A stretch of DNA of 64,000 nucleotides from Diphasiastrum complanatum (Eukaryota > Streptophyta > Lycopodiopsida > Lycopodiales > Lycopodiaceae): positions 53,557,165 to 53,621,164 of the forward strand of contig CM055104.1 of assembly GCA_029204225.1 (NCBI GenBank). Direction: 5' to 3'. The position numbers were made by a program, and so were the translations under genes. Positions 22,409 to 31,980 of the stretch are shown here, one piece after another (within the stretch, counting starts at the first letter, position 1; every line of letters starts with the position of its first letter). The notes under the pieces were generated by a model. That model saw only the letters and a program-made list of their open reading frames with translations. It was not told the DNA's origin and made no database searches.

Positions 22409-24149
22409 CCCCTCCTCACTTATAGCTTGGAAAGTCTAATGTACATCTATCTAAAACTCCAAGAGCATCTCTTAACTTGAAAAATGAATCTTTAGCCAAA
22501 GGTTTGATTAAGATATCAGCTATGCACTCGGATGATGGCACATGATGAAGTTAAACCTCCTTGGATTGCACCTTCTCCCTCACAAAGTGATGAGCTATCT
22601 CAATATGCTTTGTTCTAGCATGGAAGATCGGATTGGTAGCAATTTGTTGAGAAGCTTGATTGTCACAATAGATGCAAGCATCTCCTCAACCTTTAGCACT
22701 TGAAGCTCCACCAAAAGTCTTCTAAGCCATAGGATTTCTCCGGGTTGTTGAAGTCAATGCCTTGTACTCAGCTTCACAAGAGGAAAGAGAAATTGTATCC
22801 TGATTTTTGGAAAGCCAAGATATCACTCCTCCACAAAGAAAAGTGACAAATGCACTTATGGACCTTCTATCCATCTTGTCTCGTGCAAAATCTGAATCCA
22901 AAAATGCCCTCAAGTAAAAGTTAGATCCTTGATAGAGAATGCCAAAAAATCTAGTAGAAGAGACATATCTAAGCACTCTCTTGGCACTTTTCCAATGATA
23001 CATCAAAGGACCTTGCATACATTGACTTAACTTGCTTACACTATAACTAAAATCTGGTCTAGTGATTGTCAAATAGATTAAGGAGCCTATTAGCTTTCTA
23101 AAGAGTGTGATGTCCTCAAAGGATGCTTCATCACAATCATTAGTAACTTTACAAACTTGTTCCATAGGGGTGTCAATCCCCTTACATCTTTCATGCCAAA
23201 CCTTTCAAGAATGGAAGTAGCATACTGTGATTGACTTATAAAAGTAAAATTACTACCTCTAGTAACCTCTATTCCATGTATGAACTTAAGAAGTCCTAGA
23301 TCTACCATCTTGAATTCACTAGACAAAGAAGTTTTAACATTTCTTATGCCTTCACCATCATTCCCTGTCAATATGATATCATCAACATAAAGTACTAAAA
23401 TGATGATCTTTCCATCATTACATTTGATGTACAAAGAAGGCTCATAAGAGCTAATCACAAAGCCAAGAGAATAAAGAAAATCATGCAACCTAGAGAACCA
23501 AGCTCTAGGTGCTTGCTTCAAGCCATATAGGCTCTTCCTTAAGTGGAAAACCTTGTCCTCCTCACCATCCTTGATGAAGCCCTCGGGTTGCAACATGTAT
23601 ATTTCCTCCTCCAAGTAGTCATTCAAGAAAGGATTTGTCACCTCCATTTGATAGAGATTCCACTTGAATAAAGTAGCAATACAAATGATCAATCTAATGG
23701 TTTCAAGCCGCTGCTACAAGAGCAAATGTTTCTTCATAATCTATGCCTTTAGTTTGAAGAAATCCCTTAGCAACCAATCTAGCAATGTACTTACTTGTAG
23801 ATCCATCTTGATTGTACTTTAATCTATAGATTCACTTACATGCAAGTGGCTTCTTCCCATATGGAAGGTGTACAAGATTCCAAGTTTGATTATCTATCAA
23901 AGCATCAAACTCTACTTGCATTGCATCTCTCCAAACTTGTGATCTACTTGCATCTTCATAGCATGATGGCTCTTCAAGCATTGTGGTTAGAAAAGAGTAA
24001 GAGGTAGAAGGAGTTGTGTCCTCCCTTTGCTTCCCTTTCTCAAAGTATGTGAGCCTTGAAGGCTCGGCCTTGCTCCTTGTGGATCTTCTCGGCTCCTTTG
24101 GAACTTGATTTTGATCTTCCAAAAGATCATTTTCAAGAGGCTCCTCCTA
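22409..24149 (-). pseudogene. copia-C linker, RT and RNase H, left copy
   Basis: Minus-strand linker 23832-24122 (PRRSTRSKAEPSRLTYF ... FDALIDNQTWNLVHLPYGKK) runs in frame into RT. RT contains YGLKQAPRAWFSRLHDFLYS and catalytic LYVDDIILTG (23090-23692). RNase H is GSLIYLTITRPDFSYSVSKL ... LSSCEAEYKALTS (22722-23165). A TGA replaces the usual Trp after PLACK and further frame breaks occur, so it is inactive. The linker continues 253 bp beyond the inverted-repeat end before meeting gypsy-2 sequence at 24150, which shows this side is the undisturbed one. Confidence 0.88.
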
Positions 24150-24720
24150 TAGACCAAAGGGCATGACATTGTATGCATAAATGTCGCATTTCGTGGCAAA
24201 TGCAATTTTGTGTCTATCTTCCAAAGCAATTTGAACCAAAAAATAGCAGTAAACTCATCTAAGAAGTTGAAAGCATCAGCTCTTGCCATTTCATCTAGGA
24301 TATGCGTAGTTAAAAGTAAGAGGAAATGGTCTTTTTTGTAACCACGTTAAGGTTCTCCAGATCAATGCAGATATGAAGTTTGCCATTTTTCTTGGGTACC
24401 ACTATGATGGAAGATACATAATCGGTATGCTGGACTTCATAAATGAAACCAACATTGAGCAACTTCTTAATATCTTCATCGATTCGTTCTCTATAAGCAG
24501 GGCTACATCTATACGGCTTAGACCAAATAGGCTTAGCATTGTCTTCCAGTGGTATAGTGTTGACATCCTCAGAGCCTATAGAATATGTTCACTAGTTCTT
24601 CCTTGTTTCTTTCTTCTTCTGCCTATCAGCAGAGACTGTGGGCACTTCTTGAGATTATCTTTCTTGTTTTAAGGCCTAGATTAGGCAGAAGGGGTAGATA
24701 ATCATTGTAGTATTGTCCTG
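24150..24720 (-). pseudogene. gypsy-2 RT, N-terminal part
   Basis: On the minus strand: ERIDEDIKKLLNVGFIYEV, then VPKKNGKLHICIDLENLN, ILDEMARADAFNFLDEF and, after a frame change, ALEDRHKIAFATKC followed by YAYNVMPFGL. These are the first RT blocks of a gypsy element. The next expected block (FQRLM) is found at 18893, on the far side of the copia-B/C stack. The two pieces are therefore best read as one RT gene split by insertion and a later deletion. Confidence 0.8.
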
Positions 24721-27500
24721 CCTGTCAGAGGACATCCGGATGGGTCACTCTTGAACTGAATCACATGCATAATCAACCAAAATGCAAGCCAATGTGTTCA
24801 ACAAATGATCTACGTTACTGCTCAGTTGAACAACGATGGATTCCTACTTCTACTTTGCTTGCATAAATTGACAAAACAAGAAACAAAAACTAATCTACAG
24901 CATGTTAGAAGTCCAAGAATCAAGAAACTAAACAGTCTTTTGATTCTTGGACATCCCAAGAACATAAAAAACTAGAATGCTAGAGAATATGCAAGATTTA
25001 TGCAACATTTCTAGCCTATTTAGTTTACTTGAATGCTGGCTCCTACATTAATCCACAAGAAAAGATGAAATCTAATCCACAACTAGGAAAGCAAGAAAAC
25101 TAATCCACTCTAAATCCACAACCACACACAATATGAATGGAAGGGCATGATCATAGGGGTGTCACTCAAGAAAACCATCATGATCAAGGAGCTCAATGGA
25201 TGCATCTAACTCATGGAGGCTCTTCTCATTTCAACATGGAGTTGATACAATACACAAAAAGCTCCTCGACTCAAAGAGGAAGTCTCTTAAATAAGCAAGA
25301 GAGCTCCTTAGGTGGCATCCTAGTGGAATTTCCACATTTCACAAATTACAAGTGGAATAATGCTCTTCACTAGAAGTTACCATCAAAAGGTGGCTCACTC
25401 TACTTTCTTTAAGAGGGGTCTACTTGTATTTAATACATTTGCCTAGAAATACTAGTTCCTACATGGTCATTCCATCTTCCGGGATTCACCATGAGGCTTA
25501 CATAGTGTTTGCTTGCCATTCCTAACTAGCATTTCTCGGCTCTCAGTCTTTATTACTCTTGTCTTCTCAGAGACCTCCTTGGTCTAAGGTGAGAGGTGCT
25601 CTTGAGTTGCTCTATCCGAGTATCTTGGGGATTCGTCAGAATCAGCCAACATCGTCCCACCCCTAATGTGTTGCAGGACCCACTGCAACTCATATTGAAT
25701 GATGTTGCTCCGCTTCCACATTGGCGTCTTCGATTGGCACTTGGAAAAGCGTAGATCCTTGTTTGCTTGCATAAAACCAAGTGTTTATTATTGTCAGTCT
25801 TTATCAAAACTGTCTTCGCAAATTGTCGCAATTTAACCAGAATGTCTTATTGTTGTAATGGGTTGACATTCTCAAAATTTGGAGAGCTCTCAGTAGCTTC
25901 ACAACTCTACATGCATGAGTGCTTCTCGCGTGTCTTCTTTCTTATCACTTGTATTTGTCATTGACGGTTTCACTTCTAGTTTCTAGGCAGATTCTAACTT
26001 CTGGGAGGTTGTATCCTCCATATTGCTTCTGGGTGTTTCTACAGTTCTTCTCTCAGTTGAAGTTTCAGTCTCAAGGAAAACCTTTGATCTACAAATTGCA
26101 CAAACTTTGATTATCAGTCTCAAGGGAATGGATTCATCAAAAATTGGTGGTAGGAATAGTTTTGGATGGACGATTTGGTAACGGTAAGAAAACATGATGA
26201 AGGCTTGGTGAAAGAATGAAGGAAATGATAGTTCTATAGTTGCAGCCTTGGACCCTTACAATGTCAAGCTTTGACCACCACTTGCTGGGTGAGGAACTTG
26301 CTTTATTTGCAGGTTCACGGTTGTCTTCATCTTTCATTTTCTGCAGCTCTTTCTTTTGATCCGTTACTTTTGGATCTCTTTGGGCTTCATAAGAGGGGAT
26401 TCAACTATCATTACTCTAGAGATTTTCTTTTGATCAAGATTGATCTGACTCATTTTGCTTAAGTTTTGTCCTTTCCTTCTCAGCTTCTTGGATCTTCCTC
26501 TTTAGTTCTTCTAGCTACTTCGTCTGCTTCTTAGATCTTCGTTTGGCTGATCTTCCATTGTAGGTGGCAGTTGGTCTCCATAGGACATTTGTAATGATCT
26601 ATCAGCTGCTTCAGTAAGACTATCAAAACTGGGGATTTCTCAGAAGAACAATAACTGGTGATAAACAAACAGATGGAAGGAAGGGTGTTGGTGACAACAG
26701 TAGATGGTGTGAACGATAGGCATAAGAGTGGATGTAGATGTATGGCAAGATGCTGGTTGAAGAAGAGAGAATTTTCCAATGCCCGTGTTTCTCTTTTTTG
26801 AAGGATCTTTGTCATGACTAGGATACTTCTTATGATGAAGTCGCTTTGGATTGTCCATCTGTCTTCTTAGCCTTGTCGTTGTCGACTTTGGGTTTGTGAC
26901 CTTGGTTGTTGATCTTGTTGGTGTTGTTGTTGGCAGTGTAACTACTCCAGTGGATCCAAGCAGATCCACTCTCCCCCCCCCAAAAAAAAATCTATTGGTG
27001 GGGATGTTGTTGCTGGTAAATGTTCATGCTCAGGATTGGATCGGCGTGTGGAACACGTAGTTGAAACTCGTTGAACATGCGACTGGACTAAAGATTGAAC
27101 AAATTTTAACTAAAGTTGTTTCGATCTTGTTGTAGTTGACTCAAAGAATAATATGGCAATGAGATGCAGGAATCAACTCTAATTTGACATGGATTTTTCA
27201 TATGTCTCAAAAATCCTAAATTGCTGTACAAGGGAATCTGAAGATGGATAGATGAATGAAAATGTGTATTGGAGATGCTCTACAGAAGACTCTTGTGCAA
27301 TAGCTATTCCTCAAGCAAAAATCAATCACACAAAATAGGTGATGAGAAACAAGGAAATAAACAAACGTTACAGAGAGTGAGAACTGTATAGCACTTGTCG
27401 AACAAAACTTGCATTCATCAACATTGATAATGTACCTTGATAGTTGCAATATTTCAGTTGTTTTGTAGAGTAATGTGACTTACTCTAACATGCCCTTGTT
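24721..27500. other. No recognisable gene; decayed minus-strand coding-like sequence
   Basis: Much may be upstream gypsy-2 or leader sequence. On the minus strand 26600-26970 encodes a basic Thr/Lys/Arg-rich segment (TTTPTRSTTKVTNPKSTTT), and 26370-26560 encodes charged stretches such as NEDLRSRRSS, all in broken frames. A poly-C/poly-A run sits at 26971-26991. I see no conserved domain. Confidence 0.35.
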
Positions 27501-27639
27501 AAAACAAGGCAGGGTGGGTGACGCTAAAATCTACCATCATTGATAGCAGATGTTGTAAGATATAGCTTGAGATGCAGGTATTATGGAGGTACTATGTCCT
27601 GAGGACCTCTGTGAAGAAGACATTCAAAATCGAATCTCT

Positions 27640-28430
27640 ATCTGGATTTCCGAATCCGAGAAATATTGTATTTTGTGGTTGTTTCGTTTGCAGTATCTGC
27701 AAAACAGCTTATTCTTTGTCTGCGGATTCGACTGTTCCTTGTGTTGACTGGTTTCTGGTCTTGCTTTGATTGCTTTGGGCCTTTCTTCTTCTTCTGCTTT
27801 GTCTTGCTCTTGTTGATGTACAAGGCGTGAGAATCAGTTGAGAAAATCAAGGCTTCGTTCCTTCACGTGTCTTCCTACAACAACATAGTAATGACTCTCG
27901 AAAGAGTCAATTCTGGATGAGTCATGATGATCATCACCCAGCTGTCGTAAGAACTTGACAAGCTTGTAAGCAGTTGCATCACTGCATGTTGATCGTCTAT
28001 GACAGATCTGACAACGACCATTTGTCTTAGCAGATTCTTGAATTGATTAATGTGATTCTGCAGAAAATCACCATTCGTCATCTTGAGGGAGTATAATTTC
28101 TTCCTGAGATGTATCTTGGAAGCTATATCTCGCACTTCGTGTAGTGTACTCAAGATGTCCCAGACTTCTTTTGACGTCTGAGCCTCGGATACATGGCCGA
28201 TCTGGGTATCCGTGATGTTGAGGATGATCAGCGCGAAAGCTTTTCCATCCTTCAGCTTTCATCTGGCGATTGTTGCATCGTCTCTTTCGGATTTCCCTTC
28301 TGCAGCTGTAACAACGTCGTACAGTTCTTTTGCCATTAGTACAATTTTCATCTTAAATTTTCACAGATGGTAATTGGCTCCATCAAGCTTGTCCATGATA
28401 GGACTGGATTTCCCTTGGAAATCCATGTGT
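27640..28430 (-). pseudogene. copia-D gag (UBN2-type) with zinc-knuckle remnant
   Basis: On the minus strand, gag blocks DGKAFALIILNITDTQIG, then LRKKLYSLKMTNGDFLQNHI, FKNLLRQMVVV and LLTSLSSSYDSWVMIIMTHPE (27875-28262, two frames) are typical of copia capsid. A basic linker (KTKQKKKKGPKQSKQ) leads to a knuckle-like FCRYCKRNNHK near 27660 whose last Cys is missing. It starts about 135 bp inside the primer site at 28566. Frame changes disable it. Confidence 0.75.
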
Positions 28431-28565
28431 TAGAATTAGTCTAAGTGATTGGAGAAACTATCAGTGACTTGAGTATGAAAATCTGATATTTACTAAACAA
28501 GAAAATAATTACTCTATCGGCTAGTAGAGTCTTGTACTGTGGAAGCTTATCAAGCTATGAAAATA

Positions 28566-28577
28566 GCTCTAATACCA
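28566..28577 (-). other. copia-D primer-binding site
   Basis: The minus strand reads TGGTATTAGAGC, one base from the usual copia initiator tRNA-Met site TGGTATCAGAGC, and directly follows the CA end of the LTR at 28578. Confidence 0.75.
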
Positions 28578-29689
28578 TGTTTGGGAGAGAGGAGGATAAT
28601 AAATGACGAACACGAACGAGAAACGAACTCAAACAAGAAACGAACGAGAAACGAACTCGAACGGGAAAATGTTTGTGCGCAGCGGAATAAGTTATACGAC
28701 TCTCTCCGTAAGCATGACTATGCCTATCAGAATGACAGAACTTTTAGTGATAGAAATCACGGTCATTCTAGATTACATAGCCAAACATTAATAGATGAAG
28801 TGCCAGAAGAATAATTTGTCGCGAATAGCAAAAAGAATTATATGTCACAAATGATTCGCGAAAAAGCTAGACTGTGCTCGACTGATAATTAGTCGCGAAT
28901 GATTCACAAAAGATAAGACTAAATGCTAGTCATCTATTACTAGAAAGATCAGATAGAATGAAGAATAAGCATAGCAATATTAACACAAATCTGAATGCAG
29001 AACAAAGAGCTATATCAGATTAAGTATATCATGTATACATGTCAATAATGCGGTAGAGCACAATACAATAGCGGACGAAACCGCGTGCCCTACAAAGCTT
29101 ATTTCAATCTATAAAAAAGAATTTAAACCTTAATTCTTACAAAATGAAGAATCAATGCTCAAGGCATCTACTTCATTTATGTCTTCTTCTTCTGCTCTCT
29201 TCATCATCTATTCTTCATCTCATCTCATATGAATGGTGTCCAGTATATGTATATATACATAATATTATAGGTGTGCAGATGTGAAAGTACAGAGTGGATG
29301 TGATGTCTGTAGGAGATCGTGGGTGGCTGTCCAATCTGTTAGCACAACTGTGTGGGGTGAACGTAAAAAGAGTGCAACGTCAGCCAATGCTGAAGTCAAC
29401 GTTGGTGATGATGCAAAAAGTGCGTCAATCTTACGAATGGCCTTAGGATAAGATTTACAGGGTGCCTTAGCTTTTAGGGCACCTTCGGCATTCTGTAAGA
29501 TAGTGTCCTCTTTTTGTCTGTCACCTTAACCTGTGTAAAAATACAATGTCATGATTTTTTTGCCTATTATTCGTCTGTGCGAATTTGCATGTGAATATGC
29601 AGGCTGCGTGACAACGTTAGTAAATATGCAACAAAAATGGAGGCAGATTAAAAATGGGATTTAGGAGAGTAGAAGGAGTAAATCCAACA
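28578..29689 (-). repeat. copia-D LTR (1.1 kb) flanked by a polypurine tract and a primer site
   Basis: On the minus strand it begins TGTTGGATTTACTCC at 29689 and ends ..TCTCCCAAACA at 28578. Upstream lies TTAAGGGGGGG, a polypurine tract (29690-29702), and RNase H coding. Downstream lies the primer site and gag. It therefore acts as 3' LTR for one side and 5' LTR for the other. It includes TTCGCGAA at 28855-28862, two more TCGCGAAT sites, and short tandem GAAACGAACTCGAAC-type words at 28610-28665. Confidence 0.8.
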
Positions 29690-29702
29690 CCCCCCCTTAA
29701 TC

Positions 29703-30915
29703 TAGATCCGTGAATGCCTTGATCTTCATACTGAGCGATGCACAAAATTTGTTGTGTGCATTAACACTGAGTGTTTTTTGTGAAAATGTCTACATGTCCT
29801 GTGTTTTGCAATACGTTAAGCTTACCTCCCTGTCGAGAATTTTGCCCCTGATGTAATGATATCTGATCTCAATGTGCTTACTCCTAGAATTAAATCTAGA
29901 GTTGGCCGATAAGGCAATAGCACTTTGGTTATCAAAAAACAAAATTGTAGGGCTTTATTGATACAGATTGATGTTTGACGGCAAATTTCTCAACCAAAAC
30001 ACTTCCTTAATAGATTGAGAAGCAGCAATGTATTCTGCTTCAGTAGAAGAAAGTGCGATAGAGGTTTGCTTATGACTGTTCCACGAAATAGGATCTTTGT
30101 TGAAGAAAATGTAAATCCGGATGTGGATTTACGATTGTCTACATCTCCTCCCCAGCTTGCATCAGAATAGCCACTGAGTTGATGAAGATTGTCATTGTTG
30201 ACATCTCCATAGCAGATGCACTGGTCCATGGTAGTTCAAATATATCTCATGACTCGAATAAGAGTCTTCCAATGGGTGATGCCAGGATTAGCCATATATT
30301 GGTTGAGTGAGCTTACATCAAAAGAGATATCTGGTCTTGTACAGACCATTGCATACATAAGAGATCCAAGTATCGATCGATACGGATATTCTCTCATCTA
30401 TTTCTCTTCCTGCTTGGTCTGGGAACATTGGTTCTTTGACAAATGCAGACCTGGATCCATTGGTGAGTGAGCTAATTTACAATTCATCAAATTGTATTTG
30501 TTAAGAACATTGTGAATATACCTTTGTTGAGTGATGTAAATCAGTTAATTTGCTCTATCTCTGCGGATCTGAGTTCCAAGACAGAAGTAAGCTTCGCCCA
30601 GATCAGTCATGTTGAATTATGAGAACAACATCTGTTTTGCATCCTTGACCATTTTGGTATTGTTGCTGAAGAACAACGTATCATTAATGTACAAGGTGAT
30701 GATAATGAAGGATTGTTGTACTGACCTTGAATAAACGTTGCAATCAGCAGTGCTTGGTTTGAATCCTTGTTCAATGAGGAATGTGTTGATCTGAAACCAA
30801 GCTCTGGCAGACTATTTCAAGTTGTATAGTGCCTTGTGGAGTTTACACACATGATTCTTCATGCCTTCTAGAATGTATCCTTTGGGCTGGATCATGTAGA
30901 TATTTTCTTGTATAA
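29703..30915 (-). pseudogene. copia-D RT (partial) and RNase H
   Basis: On the minus strand, RT begins abruptly at QENIYMIQPKGYILEGMKNHVCKLHKALYNLK (30812-30915) and continues in broken frames. RNase H has LHQLSGYSDASWGGDVDNRKSTSGFTF (29990-30229) and the expected alpha-helical tail. A degenerate VDIFTK motif near 29790 precedes the polypurine tract. The N-terminal RT boundary is the edge of a CCN-repeat next to the H3-like ORF. Confidence 0.8.
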
Positions 30916-30919
30916 CTCC

Positions 30920-31052
30920 CCCTACACCACCAACATCGCCTCCACCTCCACCTCCACCGCCACCGCCTCCACCACCACCTCCACCACCACCATCTCCACC
31001 ACCACCACCACCACCACCTTCACCGCCTCCAAGTTCTGTCGCAGCTGGCCCA
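30920..31052. repeat. CCN/CCA-rich trinucleotide tract
   Basis: About 115 bp of CCA, CCT and CCG triplets. One plus-strand frame gives an unbroken Pro run ending in SSVAAGPSRTVEQSQG and a stop at 31079; the minus strand gives poly-Gly. It sits exactly between the truncated copia-D RT and the H3-like ORF. It could be the former Pro-rich N-terminal tail of that ORF (now out of frame) or a simple expansion. Confidence 0.8.
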
Positions 31053-31126
31053 AGTAGGACCGTAGAGCAGTCGCAGGGATAGGCCGGCCCCTCGTGCAGC
31101 ACCATGGGCTGGAAAGGAGCTCAAAA

Positions 31127-31435
31127 ATGCAGCCACCACCTCCTCGACCATGTAGGAAGCACAGGATCGCAAAGTGGCTCCAGGATATACGGAGCTATCA
31201 GAAGTCCGTAAAATTTTTTATCCCTAGGGCCCCTTTTGTGAGGCTTGTAAAAGAAATAGTCAATGAATTTTCCTTGGGGAACAGAGTTACCGCAGATGCG
31301 GTGTCCGCAATACAAGAGTCTACGGAAATGTACCTAACGCAGCTCTTTGAGGTCTCATTTTTGTGTGTAGTGCACGGGAAGAGAGTCACAATACTCCCAA
31401 AGGATCTCCGCCTAGCTAGAAGGCTAAGGAGATAG
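31127..31435 (+). CDS. Divergent histone H3-like protein (CENH3-like features), intronless
   Basis: The 102-codon ORF ends in a full H3 histone fold: alpha-N WLQDIRSYQKSVKFFIPRAPFVRLVKEI, then ADAVSAIQESTEMYLTQLFE (alpha-2) and HGKRVTILPKDLRLARRLRR (alpha-3). Canonical H3 equivalents are [39 protein letters not shown] and AKRVTIMPKDIQLARRIRG. IPxAPF in place of the canonical RKLPF recalls centromeric H3 of plants, but loop 1 is not lengthened. About three residues are missing before alpha-N (no RPGTVAL), and the H3 N-tail is replaced by a short MQPPPPRPCRKHR. The first in-frame ATG is used; the frame stays open upstream to about 31052. The lack of introns suggests a retrocopy. Expression is unknown, and it could be a pseudogene. 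Confidence 0.7.
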   Translation: MQPPPPRPCRKHRIAKWLQDIRSYQKSVKFFIPRAPFVRLVKEIVNEFSLGNRVTADAVSAIQESTEMYLTQLFEVSFLCVVHGKRVTILPKDLRLARRLRR

Positions 31436-31701
31436 CGAAATTAAAAATATCATGTACATGATTTTATTTATAATATACTGAAGATTTGGTGTCAAGTTTC
31501 TTGCAGAATTTCAGGTTGTGTGAATGCAAATTGTTGTGATTGAGTTTGATATCTGATTTCAGTACTGTTTATGTGAATGTAGTCATTTGAAAATTTTAGT
31601 ATCATCTATGTGAATGCAGTGATTTAAAATTTTCAGTACTATGGGAATGGTAGTTTCTTTAACCATGTTTTAGATAAGATAGGTTTCCATGTCGTGGCAT
31701 G

Positions 31702-31848
31702 GAAATCACGCCAGGGCGCGACAGGGCCCGTTTGACCTGGTCAAACCGGCGCTGGTCGTGCCTTGGCATGATTTTCACACCAAGGCGCGACCAGAGCCCG
31801 TTTGACCAGGTCAAACGGGCCCTGGTCGCGCCCTGGCGTGAAAATCAC
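31702..31848. repeat. GC-rich tandem pair of imperfect palindromes
   Basis: Two palindromes with arms of about 36-40 bp are centred at 31738 (TTTGACC t GGTCAAA) and 31808 (CGTTTGACC a GGTCAAACG), 70 bp apart. The arms carry variants of GGGCGCGACC, CCAGGGCG and GAAAATCACG. The second is nearly perfect. Local GC is far above the surroundings. It lies between the H3-like ORF and the 3' end of gene U1. It could form cruciforms or be a transposon end; no coding is seen. Confidence 0.9.
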
Positions 31849-31980
31849 GTCACGTAAAAAAAGGAGGAGAAATCTTTATCAGAAAAAAAAATTAAATTCT
31901 AAATTCAATAAAATAGCACATCATATAATGACAACAGAGAATTAGGAGAGTCCACAAGAAAAAAAGGACAAAATCTTTAT

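Larger units (their letters stand above)
8484..23896. repeat. Left arm of a giant inverted repeat (at least 15.4 kb)
   Basis: Reverse complement of 48598-64000. All conceptual translations I compared recur in the same order and reading on the opposite strand, with coordinate sums 72484, 72493 and 72494 in three consecutive blocks. Differences seen: one base substitution (8976/63508), a 9-bp indel (about 17588-17596 present here, absent at about 54897) and a 1-bp indel (CCC near 19641, CC in the other arm). The inner end is sharp: 23896 pairs with 48598, while 23897 does not pair with 48597. The outer end cannot be seen because the right arm reaches the window edge. Confidence 0.97.

Noticed and set aside
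30812-31105. Gly-rich minus-strand protein next to copia-D RT
   Set aside because: It is the antisense of the CCN repeat fused by chance to the RT end.
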